The notes under the pieces: generated by a model | Databases searched by the model: none | What the model was told of the DNA's origin: nothing | The model's input: the letters and a program-made list of their open reading frames with translations, nothing else | Shown here: piece after piece, positions 16,602-25,726 of the stretch | Layout: each line of letters opens with the position of its first letter | Numbering within the stretch: position 1 is the first letter of the stretch | Assembly (NCBI GenBank): GCA_963740555.1 | Contig: CAVUES010000005.1 | Span: 124,001-188,000, forward strand | DNA length: 64,000 bases | Direction of reading: 5' to 3' | Origin: Mayfieldus sp963740555 | GTDB taxonomy: Bacteria; Actinomycetota; Thermoleophilia; Solirubrobacterales; 70-9 | Program-made: the position numbers and the translations under genes

Positions 16602-17744
16602 CTAGCCGATGTAGATCGGGGTGCCGACGGGGACGCGCGGATACAGATCGATCACATCGGGGATCGTCATCCGCACGCAACCGTGCGATACCGCCTGTCC
16701 GATCGACCAGGTCTCGTCGGTGCCGTGGATGCCGGCACCGGCGAAGATCCCGAGCCACCGTGCCTTGATCGGGTCCTCCGGGCCGGGCGGGATCGTCTGA
16801 CCGGCGAGGCTCCCGGCCCAGGCCGAGTTCGGCACCTGCCAGGAGGGATTTACCTGCTTGTCCTCGATGTGGTACAGCCCGGCCGGCGTCTCGAGGCCGG
16901 TCTGGCCGACCGCCACCGAATAGCTCTTGGTCAGCTTCAGGTTGTTCCAGAGCCGCAATGTGAAGGCGGGGCGATCGAGGGTCAGGTAGACCGGGTTCTT
17001 GGATGCGACCTGGTCCGTCGTCACCTTCGGCTTGGCTAGCACGACGTGCGCGGTGACGAGCTTGTGGCGGGCGCCGCCGTTGACCACACCGTTGATCCTG
17101 TTCTCGAGCTTGCCCTGCTTGAGGGTGCGGCCGTTCTCGGCCGGGACTACGTTGAGCGAGTCCCCTGTCGGGCTGACGGTGGCGTCCTGCGGCGCGCGGT
17201 CGATCTTCTTCGCCACGTGCACGACGAAGCGGTGAACGGCCTGACGCGAGTAGCTCACCTGCGGCTGCACGGTCTGATCCACAGAGCTGCCGGTCAGATC
17301 GCGGAAGACCCGTCCGGGCGCCCCCCACGACTGACTGGCGTCGATCGCCTCGTCGACCATCCCGTTTACGTTGGCGCGGATCTTCAGGTGGGCGGCTGGA
17401 AGCTTGTAGCTGGCACTTCCCAGCTTCACCGCCACCGGCTTGTGCAGCGGGGCCACCAGACGGCGACGGATGCGCCGCGCGGCCTGATCGCGGTTGAGCC
17501 CGCCGACGTCGACGTCCCCGACCTTCACGCCGTCGGCGATCTGATCCTTGTGCGCCGAGTCGTAGGCGTAGACCCCGACCGCTCCCCCGATCAGAACGAA
17601 GAGCAGGACCAGCCCGGCGACCGTGATTATGCGCAACCGCCGACCCGCGATCGTGACCGCGCGCATGCGCCAGCCAGAGCCGGGGTCGCCGGAGTCGGTC
17701 CCCCCACCATTTCCGTATGCCTTAGCTGCGTCGTCCTTGCCCAT
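16602..17744 (-). CDS. L,D-transpeptidase (YkuD) with membrane anchor
   Basis: 380 residues. A cytoplasmic Gly/Asp-rich N-terminus is followed by one membrane helix (about 38-61). A domain with GVKVGDVDVGGLNRDQAARR resembles the VanW/PG_binding_4 repeats found with YkuD enzymes. The catalytic domain is at about 250-380, with AGIHGTDE and SHGCVRMTI carrying the active-site His and Cys. The enzyme forms 3-3 cross-links in peptidoglycan outside the membrane. It is preceded by 137 bp that probably holds its own promoter, and followed directly by structured element A. Confidence 0.88.
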   Translation of the reverse strand: MGKDDAAKAYGNGGGTDSGDPGSGWRMRAVTIAGRRLRIITVAGLVLLFVLIGGAVGVYAYDSAHKDQIADGVKVGDVDVGGLNRDQAARRIRRRLVAPLHKPVAVKLGSASYKLPAAHLKIRANVNGMVDEAIDASQSWGAPGRVFRDLTGSSVDQTVQPQVSYSRQAVHRFVVHVAKKIDRAPQDATVSPTGDSLNVVPAENGRTLKQGKLENRINGVVNGGARHKLVTAHVVLAKPKVTTDQVASKNPVYLTLDRPAFTLRLWNNLKLTKSYSVAVGQTGLETPAGLYHIEDKQVNPSWQVPNSAWAGSLAGQTIPPGPEDPIKARWLGIFAGAGIHGTDETWSIGQAVSHGCVRMTIPDVIDLYPRVPVGTPIYIG

Positions 17745-17881
17745 CGAATGCGGAGGTGCAGTTCAGCGCCTCAGGTGACAGGACAAAGTTTAGGCAGGCG
17801 CCCCGGCCGGCAAATTGCGCCAGGCGCGATGCAAGGGCTCAGCCAACGAATGGCCGACGATTGGGCGGCAAAGGCGCCCAG

Positions 17882-19012
17882 TTACTTATGGCTGTCCTCG
17901 ACCGGAGGCGATGGGTCGATCAACCCCTCGTCGCCTCGCCGCCGCCCGCCCGCCTCGCCGCGGCGCACGTTGGGGCTCCAGCGCAGGAACTCCTCCACCT
18001 CGCGCTCGTACCGATAGGGCTCGCTTACCCCCGCGAGCACAGGCCGCAGCCGCATGTTCTCGCCCAGGTTCAGAGCCGCCTCCCGCGACGTGTACTGGTA
18101 GCGAAAGCCGGTTGCCTTCAGCTTGCGGTTGTCGAGGCCGCGGCCGAAGCGCAGCTGGTTGAGCATCTCGTCCGGCACCCGGAGCCCGAGCCGCCGCAAC
18201 GGGCCCACCGCCAACCTCGTTCCCAGGGGAGGCAGGATCGGCAGGTAGCGCTTGCCGAGCAGGCCGATCACCTCCGAGAGCGCCAGCACGCCGTCGGCGG
18301 CGACGTTGTAGATCCCCTCGAGGTCCATGAAGGCGCTGTGCTCGAGCGCATGGACGACGTCGTCCTCGTGAGCGAACTGGTAGCGGGGGTCGAAGCCGAG
18401 GATCATCGGCACCATCGGCAGCGAGAACATGCGCGTGTGCGAGGTGTCGACGTCCGGCCCGAGGACGTTCGCGCAGCGCAGGATCGTCACCGTGACGTCT
18501 GGATGCTTGTCGGCGAAGTCGGCCACCGCGGCCTCGGCCTCGACGATGTCGCGCTCGATCGCGGTGCGCGGCGGGTGCTGGCGACCCATCTCCTCGGTGA
18601 AGAAGGCGGGGTCGTCCTGCTCGCACCCGTACCAGTGGGCGCTTGACTTGAAGATCAACTTTCGGACTGGAGAGTCGGGGCCCGCACAGGCAGCGAGGAT
18701 GTTGAGCGTCCCGATCACGTTGTTCTCGTGCGCGTCCGAGCGCGAGGTGGCGATCGCGTCGACGACCAACCGGGTGTCGATCACGGTGTCGATCTCCGCC
18801 GCGATCACGATCCGCTGGATCAGCGAGTGCTGGTTTCCCACCTTCACGTACTCGGTGCGCTCCAGCTCGCGGGTCGGCTCGCGGGTGTCGACGCCGACGA
18901 TCGCCTCGATCTCCGGGAACGACTCAAGCGCCTGCGCGAGCCGCCCACCCCAGTAGGTCGACAGGCCGGTGACCAGCACCCTCCTAGCGGGGTGCGACTC
19001 GGCTTCGCTCAT
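17882..19012 (-). CDS. NAD-dependent epimerase/dehydratase (extended SDR)
   Basis: 376 residues. The Rossmann motif is VLVTGLSTYWGGRL (atypical, with GLxxxxG spacing), followed by VVDAIATSRSDAHENNVIGT and FKSSAHWYG. The usual YxxxK is not evident, so catalysis may be lost or altered. In the second half, RYQFAHEDDVVHALEHSAF and IYNVAADGVLALSEVIGLL are typical of the family. The ATG at 19012 overlaps the PlsC stop by 4 bp, which suggests a shared role, perhaps in lipid or surface metabolism. Confidence 0.8.
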   Translation of the reverse strand: MSEAESHPARRVLVTGLSTYWGGRLAQALESFPEIEAIVGVDTREPTRELERTEYVKVGNQHSLIQRIVIAAEIDTVIDTRLVVDAIATSRSDAHENNVIGTLNILAACAGPDSPVRKLIFKSSAHWYGCEQDDPAFFTEEMGRQHPPRTAIERDIVEAEAAVADFADKHPDVTVTILRCANVLGPDVDTSHTRMFSLPMVPMILGFDPRYQFAHEDDVVHALEHSAFMDLEGIYNVAADGVLALSEVIGLLGKRYLPILPPLGTRLAVGPLRRLGLRVPDEMLNQLRFGRGLDNRKLKATGFRYQYTSREAALNLGENMRLRPVLAGVSEPYRYEREVEEFLRWSPNVRRGEAGGRRRGDEGLIDPSPPVEDSHK

Positions 19013-19905
19013 CCGAACCACACCGACTTTCGCTCCGCGACCATCTCGTGGACGTTCTCCTGGATCCGCCCGCGGACCTCCTGCGCGATCGTCTGCACGA
19101 GAGCCTTGTCGCTTTCGGGGTCGGCACCCAGCGCCGCGGTGTCGATCGGCTCCAGGAAGCGGATCCGGAACTTTGCCGGCAGATAGCCGAGCATCCCGAA
19201 GGGGCCGAACCAGGGGAAGGTCGGGGTGAGCGGGAAATAGGCGAGGCCCGTCAGCCTGCGCAGCACCCCGACGTGGGCGAAGACCGGCGCCGACTCCTCC
19301 GCCCCGACGACGCAGACCGGAACCAGCTTCGCCCCGGCGCGCATCGCCGCGGTGACGAACCCTCCGCGGCCGAAGCGGCGCAGCCGGTAGCGCTGGTGAA
19401 ACGGCTTCTCGGTTCCCTTGCGGCCCTCCGGAAAGACGAGCACGAGCTGCTCCTCGTCGTGGAGCAGCCGGTGCACGTTCGCCGGATGGGCGGGGACGCA
19501 GCCGATCTTCGGAATCAGCATCGAGAACAACGGATAGCCCTTGAAGAAATGCTCGACCGTGATATTGAGCGGCCGCGGGTTCGGGTGCTCCTCGCGGATC
19601 GCCCTTGCGATCGTCGCCGCGTCGGGTGGCAACGCCCCGGAGTGGTTGGAGACCAGCAGCGCGCCGCCACTGGACGGCACGTTCTCGACGCCCTCGACCT
19701 CGGCGCGGAACCAGTAGCGGTAGAAGAACTCGACCACCGTGCGATCGAAGATCCCTTCGATTCGCTCCGAGCGCCCCCAGTCGTCGATGCGTCGCTCCGG
19801 CTCGATCGCGGGCAGCAGCTCGCGGTCGCGGAGCGCGGGCAGGCCGGGGTGCGGCTGCTCCTCCGTAGCCGGTACCCCTGCCAGGGATGTGCGGTCGGGT
19901 GCCAT
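19009..19905 (-). CDS. 1-acyl-glycerol-3-phosphate acyltransferase-like (PlsC)
   Basis: 298 residues. The catalytic block LLVSNHSGALPPDA gives NHx6D, a spacing common in actinobacterial members. LVFPEGRKGTEKPF matches the glycerol-phosphate binding motif. It transfers acyl groups to lysophosphatidate or a related lipid at the inner face of the membrane. A Pro-rich N-terminus of about 30 residues precedes the domain. It is translationally coupled to the downstream epimerase. Confidence 0.85.
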   Translation of the reverse strand: MAPDRTSLAGVPATEEQPHPGLPALRDRELLPAIEPERRIDDWGRSERIEGIFDRTVVEFFYRYWFRAEVEGVENVPSSGGALLVSNHSGALPPDAATIARAIREEHPNPRPLNITVEHFFKGYPLFSMLIPKIGCVPAHPANVHRLLHDEEQLVLVFPEGRKGTEKPFHQRYRLRRFGRGGFVTAAMRAGAKLVPVCVVGAEESAPVFAHVGVLRRLTGLAYFPLTPTFPWFGPFGMLGYLPAKFRIRFLEPIDTAALGADPESDKALVQTIAQEVRGRIQENVHEMVAERKSVWFG

Positions 19906-19975
19906 CTGGTGACGTTACGCCAAGCTGCGAGAGCGTGATTCTGGCAGCACCGGGGCGCCGATATGTTTCGGACCC

Positions 19976-20689
19976 GTGCGATCCAAGGACAAGGTCCGGC
20001 AGGAGATCTGGAAGGCGATGGATCGCCAGGGCGTCTCGCGGTTTCCTGGCGCCGAGGGACGGATCCCGAACTTCGCCGGCGCCAAGCTCGCCGCCGAGCG
20101 ACTCTCCGGCCATCGGCTCTGGAAGCGGGCGCGGGTGATCAAGGCCAACCCCGACTCACCCCAGACGCATGCCCGCCGCGCCGCGCTGGAGGATGGCAAG
20201 ACGCTGATCATGGCGGTGCCGCGGCTGCGCGATCCGCATCCGTTCCGGCTGCTCGACCCAAAGCGCCTCTCCAAGCAGGCGACCCGCGAGGCGGCGACGA
20301 TCAAGGGAGCGCTGCGCCACGGCCGGGTGGTCGCCGTCGACGACCTACCGGAGATCGACTTCGTCCTCTGCGGCTCTGTCGCCGTGAACCTGAGCGGGGC
20401 CCGGGTCGGCAAGGGCGGCGGATTCTCCGATCTCGAGTACGGGATCCTGATCGACGCCGGCCGCATCGACGAGCACACGACGGTGGCGACGACGGTGCAC
20501 CCGATCCAGATCGTCCGCGAACATCTGATGATGACCGCCCACGACCTCCCGGTCGACCTCGTCGCCACTCCGCGCGCGGCGATCGAGGTCGAGCGCCAGT
20601 ACGAGCGCCCGCGCGGGATCCTCTGGGACCACCTTCAGCCGCCGCAGATACGCGAGATCCCGACCCTCGAGCGGATGGGGTACGCGTGA
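19976..20689 (+). CDS. 5-formyltetrahydrofolate cyclo-ligase family protein
   Basis: 237 residues. The C-terminal half has VNLSGARVGKGGGFSDLEYG, the GKGGG(F/Y) ATP-binding signature of MTHFS. The N-terminal part differs from classic MTHFS: it lacks the usual basic substrate loop and contains RIPNFAGAKLAAERLSGH, as in the MTHFSD-like branch. Either it makes methenyl-THF or it is a related enzyme. The start is GTG at 19976, divergent from plsC across 70 bp. Confidence 0.78.
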   Translation: MRSKDKVRQEIWKAMDRQGVSRFPGAEGRIPNFAGAKLAAERLSGHRLWKRARVIKANPDSPQTHARRAALEDGKTLIMAVPRLRDPHPFRLLDPKRLSKQATREAATIKGALRHGRVVAVDDLPEIDFVLCGSVAVNLSGARVGKGGGFSDLEYGILIDAGRIDEHTTVATTVHPIQIVREHLMMTAHDLPVDLVATPRAAIEVERQYERPRGILWDHLQPPQIREIPTLERMGYA

Positions 20690-20713
20690 GCCCCGCCGCC
20701 GCGGCGCGGCGCC

Positions 20714-21730
20714 TTGGCTAGCGTGCCGCGCTCGCGGCGTGAGCGCCGCGCGGTCTGGGTCGGGCACCGTCCCTGGTACCGCCGCCCCGACCCCACCCCG
20801 CCCAACGGCCCCGACCCCTACGGCGAGCCGGACCCGCAATGGCTGCGGATCGACTGGCAAGAGCACCTGCAGAGGATCGAGGTCGACACGTCCTGGTTCC
20901 AGCCCTATCCCCGCGGCTCGATCGACCCAGCCCGGACGACGATCAACTACGCCGAGATGGGCGAAGGCCCACCGCTCGTCCTCGTCCACGGGCTCGGCGG
21001 CTCCTGGCAGAACTGGCTCGAGAACATTCCCCACCTGGCGCGCAGCCATCGAGTGATCGCTCTCGATCTGCCCGGCTTCGGCGCCAGCCCGATGCCCGGC
21101 TGGGAGATCTCGATCTCCTCATACGGGGCCCTGGTCAGCGCCTTCTGCGCGGCGCTCGACACCGGCCCGGTGCCCCTGGTCGGTAACTCGATGGGAGGCT
21201 TCATCAGCGCCGAGGTGGCGGTCAACCAGCCCCAGGTCGTCCGCAAGCTCGGCCTCGTCTCCGCCGCCGGGATCTCGCATGCGCGCATGTACCGGGCGCC
21301 GGCCGAGACCGCGGGTCGGATGGCGCGCGCCGCCGCACCGTACGCGCTGCGGCGCTACGACCGGGCGCTGCGGCGGCCCCGCCTGCGCAAGCGGATGATC
21401 GCCCACATCGTCCACCGGCCGGGCCTGGTGCGCCGCGAGATGCTCTGGGAGCTGATCCGTTACGGCCTCGACCCGCCGGCCCTGGTGCCGGCGCTCCGAG
21501 CCCTGGCCGGCTACGACATCCTCGATCGCCTCGAGGAGGTCCGGATCCCGACCCTGATCGTCTGGGGCCGAAACGATCTGATCGTCCCGGTCGGCGACGG
21601 GCTGGAGTTCGCGCGCTTGATCCCCGGTTCCGCGCTCGTGATCTTCGACGGCTGCGGACACGTGCCGATGGTCGAGCATCCGAGTCGCTTCAACGGCCTG
21701 CTGGACGGCTTTCTTTCCGATCGTTCCTGA
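20714..21730 (+). CDS. Alpha/beta hydrolase
   Basis: 338 residues. The oxyanion strand is LVLVHGLGGSWQNW and the nucleophile elbow is VGNSMGGF. The acid is probably Asp in WGRNDLIVPV and the histidine is in DGCGHVPMVEHP. About 75 residues rich in Arg, Pro and Asp precede the domain. The most likely start is TTG at 20714 or GTG at 20723, 24-33 nt after the cyclo-ligase stop, so the two are likely an operon. Substrate unknown. Confidence 0.85.
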   Translation: MASVPRSRRERRAVWVGHRPWYRRPDPTPPNGPDPYGEPDPQWLRIDWQEHLQRIEVDTSWFQPYPRGSIDPARTTINYAEMGEGPPLVLVHGLGGSWQNWLENIPHLARSHRVIALDLPGFGASPMPGWEISISSYGALVSAFCAALDTGPVPLVGNSMGGFISAEVAVNQPQVVRKLGLVSAAGISHARMYRAPAETAGRMARAAAPYALRRYDRALRRPRLRKRMIAHIVHRPGLVRREMLWELIRYGLDPPALVPALRALAGYDILDRLEEVRIPTLIVWGRNDLIVPVGDGLEFARLIPGSALVIFDGCGHVPMVEHPSRFNGLLDGFLSDRS

Positions 21731-21747
21731 GCCTCCCGCGCGGGGCG

Positions 21748-22641
21748 CTACTGGTCGGCGCTGAACTCCCAGATCGCGATCCCGAGCATCACCAGGCCAA
21801 GGAGCAGAACGACCAAGACCTCGAGCAGCGCCGGCACATGCCAGCCGAACCAGGTCACGCCAGGTGCGAGCTTGCTGCGCGCCGCCGCGCTGATGTCGAG
21901 GTGGTCGAAGACGAGGCGGCGCATCGGGTCGACCGCGTAGGTGAGTGGGTCGATTCGGTTCAGCACCGCGAGCCAGCCGGGCAGGCCGGTAACCGGAAAG
22001 AGCGCCCCGGAGATGAAGAACATCGGCATCACGATCATCTGCATCAGGCCCATGAACGACTGCATCTGCTGGATCCGCGCCGCCACCATGACCCCGAATG
22101 CGGTGATGCTGAAGGCGAGCAACAGTGCCAGGAAGAAGACGCCGAGGATCATCAGCGGGTCGTAGGGAACGTCCACAGCGCCGGCCAAACAGAGCAGGAT
22201 CACGCCCTGAAAGCTCGCCACCGTCGCCCCCCCGAGGCATTTGCCGATCACGATCGAGCTGCGACGCACCGGCGCCACCATCATCTCGCGCAGGAAGCCG
22301 AACTCGCGGTCCCAGACCAGCGAGGCGGCCGAGAACATCCCCGTGAACATCACCGCCAGGCAGAGGACACCCGGGTAGATGAAGGTCTTCAGGTTGACGC
22401 CGTCGGTCGCGGCGCTGGAGAGCTGCTGAAGACCCGAACCGAGGACGAACAGGAAGAGCAGCGGCTGGGCAAGAGAGGCGACGATGCGGACGCGGTCGTT
22501 GGCGAAGCGGATCAGCTCGCGCTGCCAGACGACCTTCATCGCCCGCAGCTCGCTGCGCAGGCTGCGCGGCGGAACGTGGACCTTGACGACCTCCGCCGGC
22601 GCGCCGATCGCGATCGCGGTGTCGGTGGCGGCCGGCTTCAT
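21748..22641 (-). CDS. ABC-2 type transporter permease (DrrB-like)
   Basis: 297 residues with six predicted membrane segments. LVWDREFGFLREMMVAPVRR is the signature loop of ABC-2 exporters, and MFFISGALFPVTGLP with IDPLTYAVDPMRRLV are typical later motifs. Paired with the ATPase upstream (4-bp overlap) it forms an exporter of the daunorubicin-resistance type, moving a drug, lipid or glycan. Substrate not determinable. Confidence 0.88.
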   Translation of the reverse strand: MKPAATDTAIAIGAPAEVVKVHVPPRSLRSELRAMKVVWQRELIRFANDRVRIVASLAQPLLFLFVLGSGLQQLSSAATDGVNLKTFIYPGVLCLAVMFTGMFSAASLVWDREFGFLREMMVAPVRRSSIVIGKCLGGATVASFQGVILLCLAGAVDVPYDPLMILGVFFLALLLAFSITAFGVMVAARIQQMQSFMGLMQMIVMPMFFISGALFPVTGLPGWLAVLNRIDPLTYAVDPMRRLVFDHLDISAAARSKLAPGVTWFGWHVPALLEVLVVLLLGLVMLGIAIWEFSADQ

Positions 22642-23678
22642 CGCCTGCCCGCGACCATCTGCATCAGCTGCTTGTTCGTCTGCTTGTCGGAGGACTCCTC
22701 GGCGTCGCGGATCGTCGTCCCGGTGTAGGACATGAAGACGTCGTCGAGGGTCGGGCGCGAGACGCTCACGGAGCGGATCGGGAGGCCCAGCTCGGCGAAC
22801 AGGCGCGGCACGAACTCCTCGCCCGAGGGTACGTAGAAGGCCACGGCTCCCTCGGACACCCGTGCCTCGAGGCCAAACCGGGCGCGGATCGCGGCGATCG
22901 TCGCCTGTTCGTCGTCGGTGTGGATCCGGACTCGATCCTCCCCCACCTCGGCCTTCAGCGCCTCGGGCGTGTCCAGCGCCACGATCACGCCCTGGTCCAT
23001 GATCGCGATCCGATCGCAGTACTCGGCCTCGTCCATGTAGTGGGTGGTCATGAAGATCGTGATCTCCTCGCTGCCTTTGAGCTGGCCGATGTAGCTCCAG
23101 ATCGAGCGGCGGGTCTGCGGGTCGAGGCCGACGGTCGGCTCGTCGAGGAACAGCACCCGCGGCGAGTGCATCAACCCTCGCGCGATCTCCAGGCGGCGCT
23201 GCATCCCACCGGAGAACGTCCGCACCGCTGCGCGCCTGCGCTCCCAGAGGCCGACCATCTCGAGCACCTGCCGCATCCGCTCCGGCACCAGCGCGGACTC
23301 GACCCCGTACAGCTCTGCGTGCATGCGCAGGTTCTGCTCCGCGGTCAGGTAGGCGTCGAGGGTCGGGTCCTGGAACACGAGGCCAATGTGGCGGCGGACC
23401 TCGTCGCGCTCGTCGACGATGTCGTGGCCGGCGACCGTCGCGCCGCCTGCCGTTGGCTTGGCGAGCGTGCAGAGCATGTTGATCGTCGTCGACTTGCCGG
23501 CGCCATTGGGGCCGAGGAAACCGAACACCTCGCCGCTTCGGACCTCGAAGCTGACCCCGCGCACAGCCTCGACCTCGTCATAGGACTTGGTGAGATCGGA
23601 GACGACGATCGCCGGGGCCGCCCCGGTGGCGGCGCCCCGGCCGTCGGTCGTGATCGGGTTGTCAGGGGTGGGAGACAA
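22638..23678 (-). CDS. ABC transporter ATP-binding protein (DrrA-like)
   Basis: 346 residues. Walker A is GPNGAGKST, the signature is FSGGMQRRLEIARGL, and Walker B is RVLFLDEPTVGLD. TTHYMDEAEYCDRI carries the H-loop. The extra C-terminal domain of about 100 residues (ISVSRPTLDDVFM-like end) is standard for DrrA. The start is TTG at 23678. It is first in the exporter operon and divergent from the small gene at 23746. Confidence 0.9.
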   Translation of the reverse strand: MSPTPDNPITTDGRGAATGAAPAIVVSDLTKSYDEVEAVRGVSFEVRSGEVFGFLGPNGAGKSTTINMLCTLAKPTAGGATVAGHDIVDERDEVRRHIGLVFQDPTLDAYLTAEQNLRMHAELYGVESALVPERMRQVLEMVGLWERRRAAVRTFSGGMQRRLEIARGLMHSPRVLFLDEPTVGLDPQTRRSIWSYIGQLKGSEEITIFMTTHYMDEAEYCDRIAIMDQGVIVALDTPEALKAEVGEDRVRIHTDDEQATIAAIRARFGLEARVSEGAVAFYVPSGEEFVPRLFAELGLPIRSVSVSRPTLDDVFMSYTGTTIRDAEESSDKQTNKQLMQMVAGRR

Positions 23679-23745
23679 GTGAGTTAGAGCGCTGAGTCGT
23701 CCGACATACGGTGACAGCCGCAGGCACCCGGCGTAGGCTCACGCA

Positions 23746-24012
23746 GTGCGAATTCGACGCCTTCTCAGGGGCAGAAGCAGCGATCCGCCGGTGTCGATCG
23801 GCGATCCACGCTTCGAGAACTGGGAAGCCGTGAGCAGTTTCGGCGACCGCGATACGGCACTGGCCTGGCGGGACCAGCTGCGAGCCATCGGCCTCGATGC
23901 ATCCTGCGTCGCCGACCAGCCGCTCGATCGATTCGGGCGCGGCGACGTCTACCTCGTCGTTCCCGCCGAGCAATGGTCGCGCGCGACCGAGATCGTCGAG
24001 AACCTCGACTGA
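23746..24012 (+). CDS. Small hypothetical protein
   Basis: 88 residues starting at GTG. The N-terminus is basic (RIRRLLRGRSS) and the rest is acidic and mixed, with AVSSFGDRDTALAWRDQLRA and GDVYLVVPAEQWSRATEIVE. The alternating alpha/beta pattern is reminiscent of small 'putative signal transducing' (DUF2007-like) proteins, but identity is not certain. It converges on ilvD, leaving a 19-bp gap. Confidence 0.55.
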   Translation: MRIRRLLRGRSSDPPVSIGDPRFENWEAVSSFGDRDTALAWRDQLRAIGLDASCVADQPLDRFGRGDVYLVVPAEQWSRATEIVENLD

Positions 24013-24031
24013 GTCACGACGCGGCCGGCGG

Positions 24032-25726
24032 CTAGGAGCAGACCGCGCCCTGCGAGGCCGAGCCGACGCTGGCGGCGTACTTGGCCATCACGCCGCTGCG
24101 GTACTCGGGCTCCGGGGGCACGTATTCGGCGACTCGCTCGGCGATCTGCTCGTCGGTCAGGTCGACGTCGATGCGACGCTCGTCGACGTCGAGGGTGATC
24201 TGGTCGCCGTCGCGAACGGCGCCGATCGGCCCACCGTGCGCGGCCTCCGGCGCCACGTGCCCCGCCATCAGCCCGTGCGTCGCCCCCGAGAAGCGCCCGT
24301 CGGTGAGCAGAGCGACCTCCTCGCCGAGCCCCTCGCCGACCAGGGCGGCCGTCACGTGCAGCATCTCGCGCATCCCCGGTCCGCCGGCCGGCCCCTCGTT
24401 GCGGATCACGATGATGTCGCCGGGCTCGATGCGCTGATCTCTGACCGCGCGGAAGCAGTCGTCCTCGGACTCGAAGACCCGCGCCGGACCGGTCTGCTGC
24501 AGTCTTTCGGTCCCCGCAAGCTTCACGACCGACCCCTCCGGGGCGAGGTTGCCGCGCAGGACCGCGAAGCCGCCGTGGGACTTGAGCGGGTCCGAGAGCG
24601 CTCGAACCACCTCCTGGCCCTCGGACTCGGCCGCCTCGTCGGCGATCTCGCCGATCGTCTGGCCGCTGACCGTCATCGCGTCGCGGTGCAGCAGCCCGGC
24701 CTCGTCGAGCCGGCTCAGGATCAGGGGCACGCCCCCGGCCGTGTAGAGATCGGGGGCGACGAAGCGTCCGCCCGGCTTCAGGTCGGCGAGCAGCGGCGTG
24801 CGTCGCGAGATCTGCTCGAAGTCGTCGATCTCGAGCTCGATCCCAGCCTCGCGCGCAACCGCGAGCAGGTGCAGCACAACGTTGGTCGACCCCCCCGACG
24901 CACAGGCGCAGGCGATCGCGTTCTCGATCGACTCGCGGGTGACGATCCGGCTCGGCCGCAGGTCCTCGGAGAGCACCCGCATGACCAGCTCTCCAATCTG
25001 CTCCGCGACGTCGTCCTTGCTCGCGTCCTCGGCCGGGACCATCGAGGAGCCACCAGGGCTGATCCCCATCGCCTCGAAGGCGCAGGCCATCGTGTTGGCC
25101 GTGAACATCCCCGCGCAGGCACCCGCACCAGGGCTGGCGACGTCCTCGAGGTCGCGCAGCTCCTCGTCGCTGAGCTCGCCGGCGGCGTGGGCACCGATGG
25201 CCTCGAATACGTCCTGAATATTGACGTCCTTGCCCTTCCAGTGGCCGGGCATGATCGAACCGCCGTAGAGCATCGCCGCCGGGATGTCGAGGCGAATCAG
25301 GGCCATCACGCAGCCGGGGATCGTCTTGTCGCAGGCCGAGAGCGCGACCAGGGCGTCGAACTGATAGCCGCGGGCGGTGAGCTCGATCGAGTCGGCGATC
25401 ACCTCGCGGCTGACCAGCGAGGTCTTCATCCCCTTGGTGCCCATCGTGATCCCGTCAGAGATCGCGACCGTGTTGAACTCCATCGGCGTGCCGCCGGCCG
25501 CCCGCACGCCCTCCTTGATGTGGGACGCAAGACCGCGGAGGTGAAAGTTGCAGGGCATCGCCTCGATCCAGGTGTTGGCGACGCCGATCGTCGGGCGGCT
25601 GAGTGCGTCGTCGTCGAAGCCGATCCCCTTCATGTAGGCGCGGGCATGGGCACGGTCGGGCCCGTCGAAGACGGCAGAAGACCGGGGGCGTGGAAGGGAG
25701 GTTTTCGTGCTCCCGTTGGCGGTCAT
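24032..25726 (-). CDS. ilvD: Dihydroxy-acid dehydratase
   Basis: 564 residues. It dehydrates 2,3-dihydroxy acids in valine and isoleucine synthesis. Iron-sulphur cysteines sit in MPCNFHL, SACDKTIPGC and GACAGMFTANTMAC. The C-terminal LLTDGRFSGATHGLMAGHV is the substrate region. The ATG at 25726 (MTANGSTKTSLPR) overlaps the upstream stop by 4 bp. Heptad repeats lie directly before it, inside the upstream gene's last codons. No other ilv gene is in the window. Confidence 0.95.
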   Translation of the reverse strand: MTANGSTKTSLPRPRSSAVFDGPDRAHARAYMKGIGFDDDALSRPTIGVANTWIEAMPCNFHLRGLASHIKEGVRAAGGTPMEFNTVAISDGITMGTKGMKTSLVSREVIADSIELTARGYQFDALVALSACDKTIPGCVMALIRLDIPAAMLYGGSIMPGHWKGKDVNIQDVFEAIGAHAAGELSDEELRDLEDVASPGAGACAGMFTANTMACAFEAMGISPGGSSMVPAEDASKDDVAEQIGELVMRVLSEDLRPSRIVTRESIENAIACACASGGSTNVVLHLLAVAREAGIELEIDDFEQISRRTPLLADLKPGGRFVAPDLYTAGGVPLILSRLDEAGLLHRDAMTVSGQTIGEIADEAAESEGQEVVRALSDPLKSHGGFAVLRGNLAPEGSVVKLAGTERLQQTGPARVFESEDDCFRAVRDQRIEPGDIIVIRNEGPAGGPGMREMLHVTAALVGEGLGEEVALLTDGRFSGATHGLMAGHVAPEAAHGGPIGAVRDGDQITLDVDERRIDVDLTDEQIAERVAEYVPPEPEYRSGVMAKYAASVGSASQGAVCS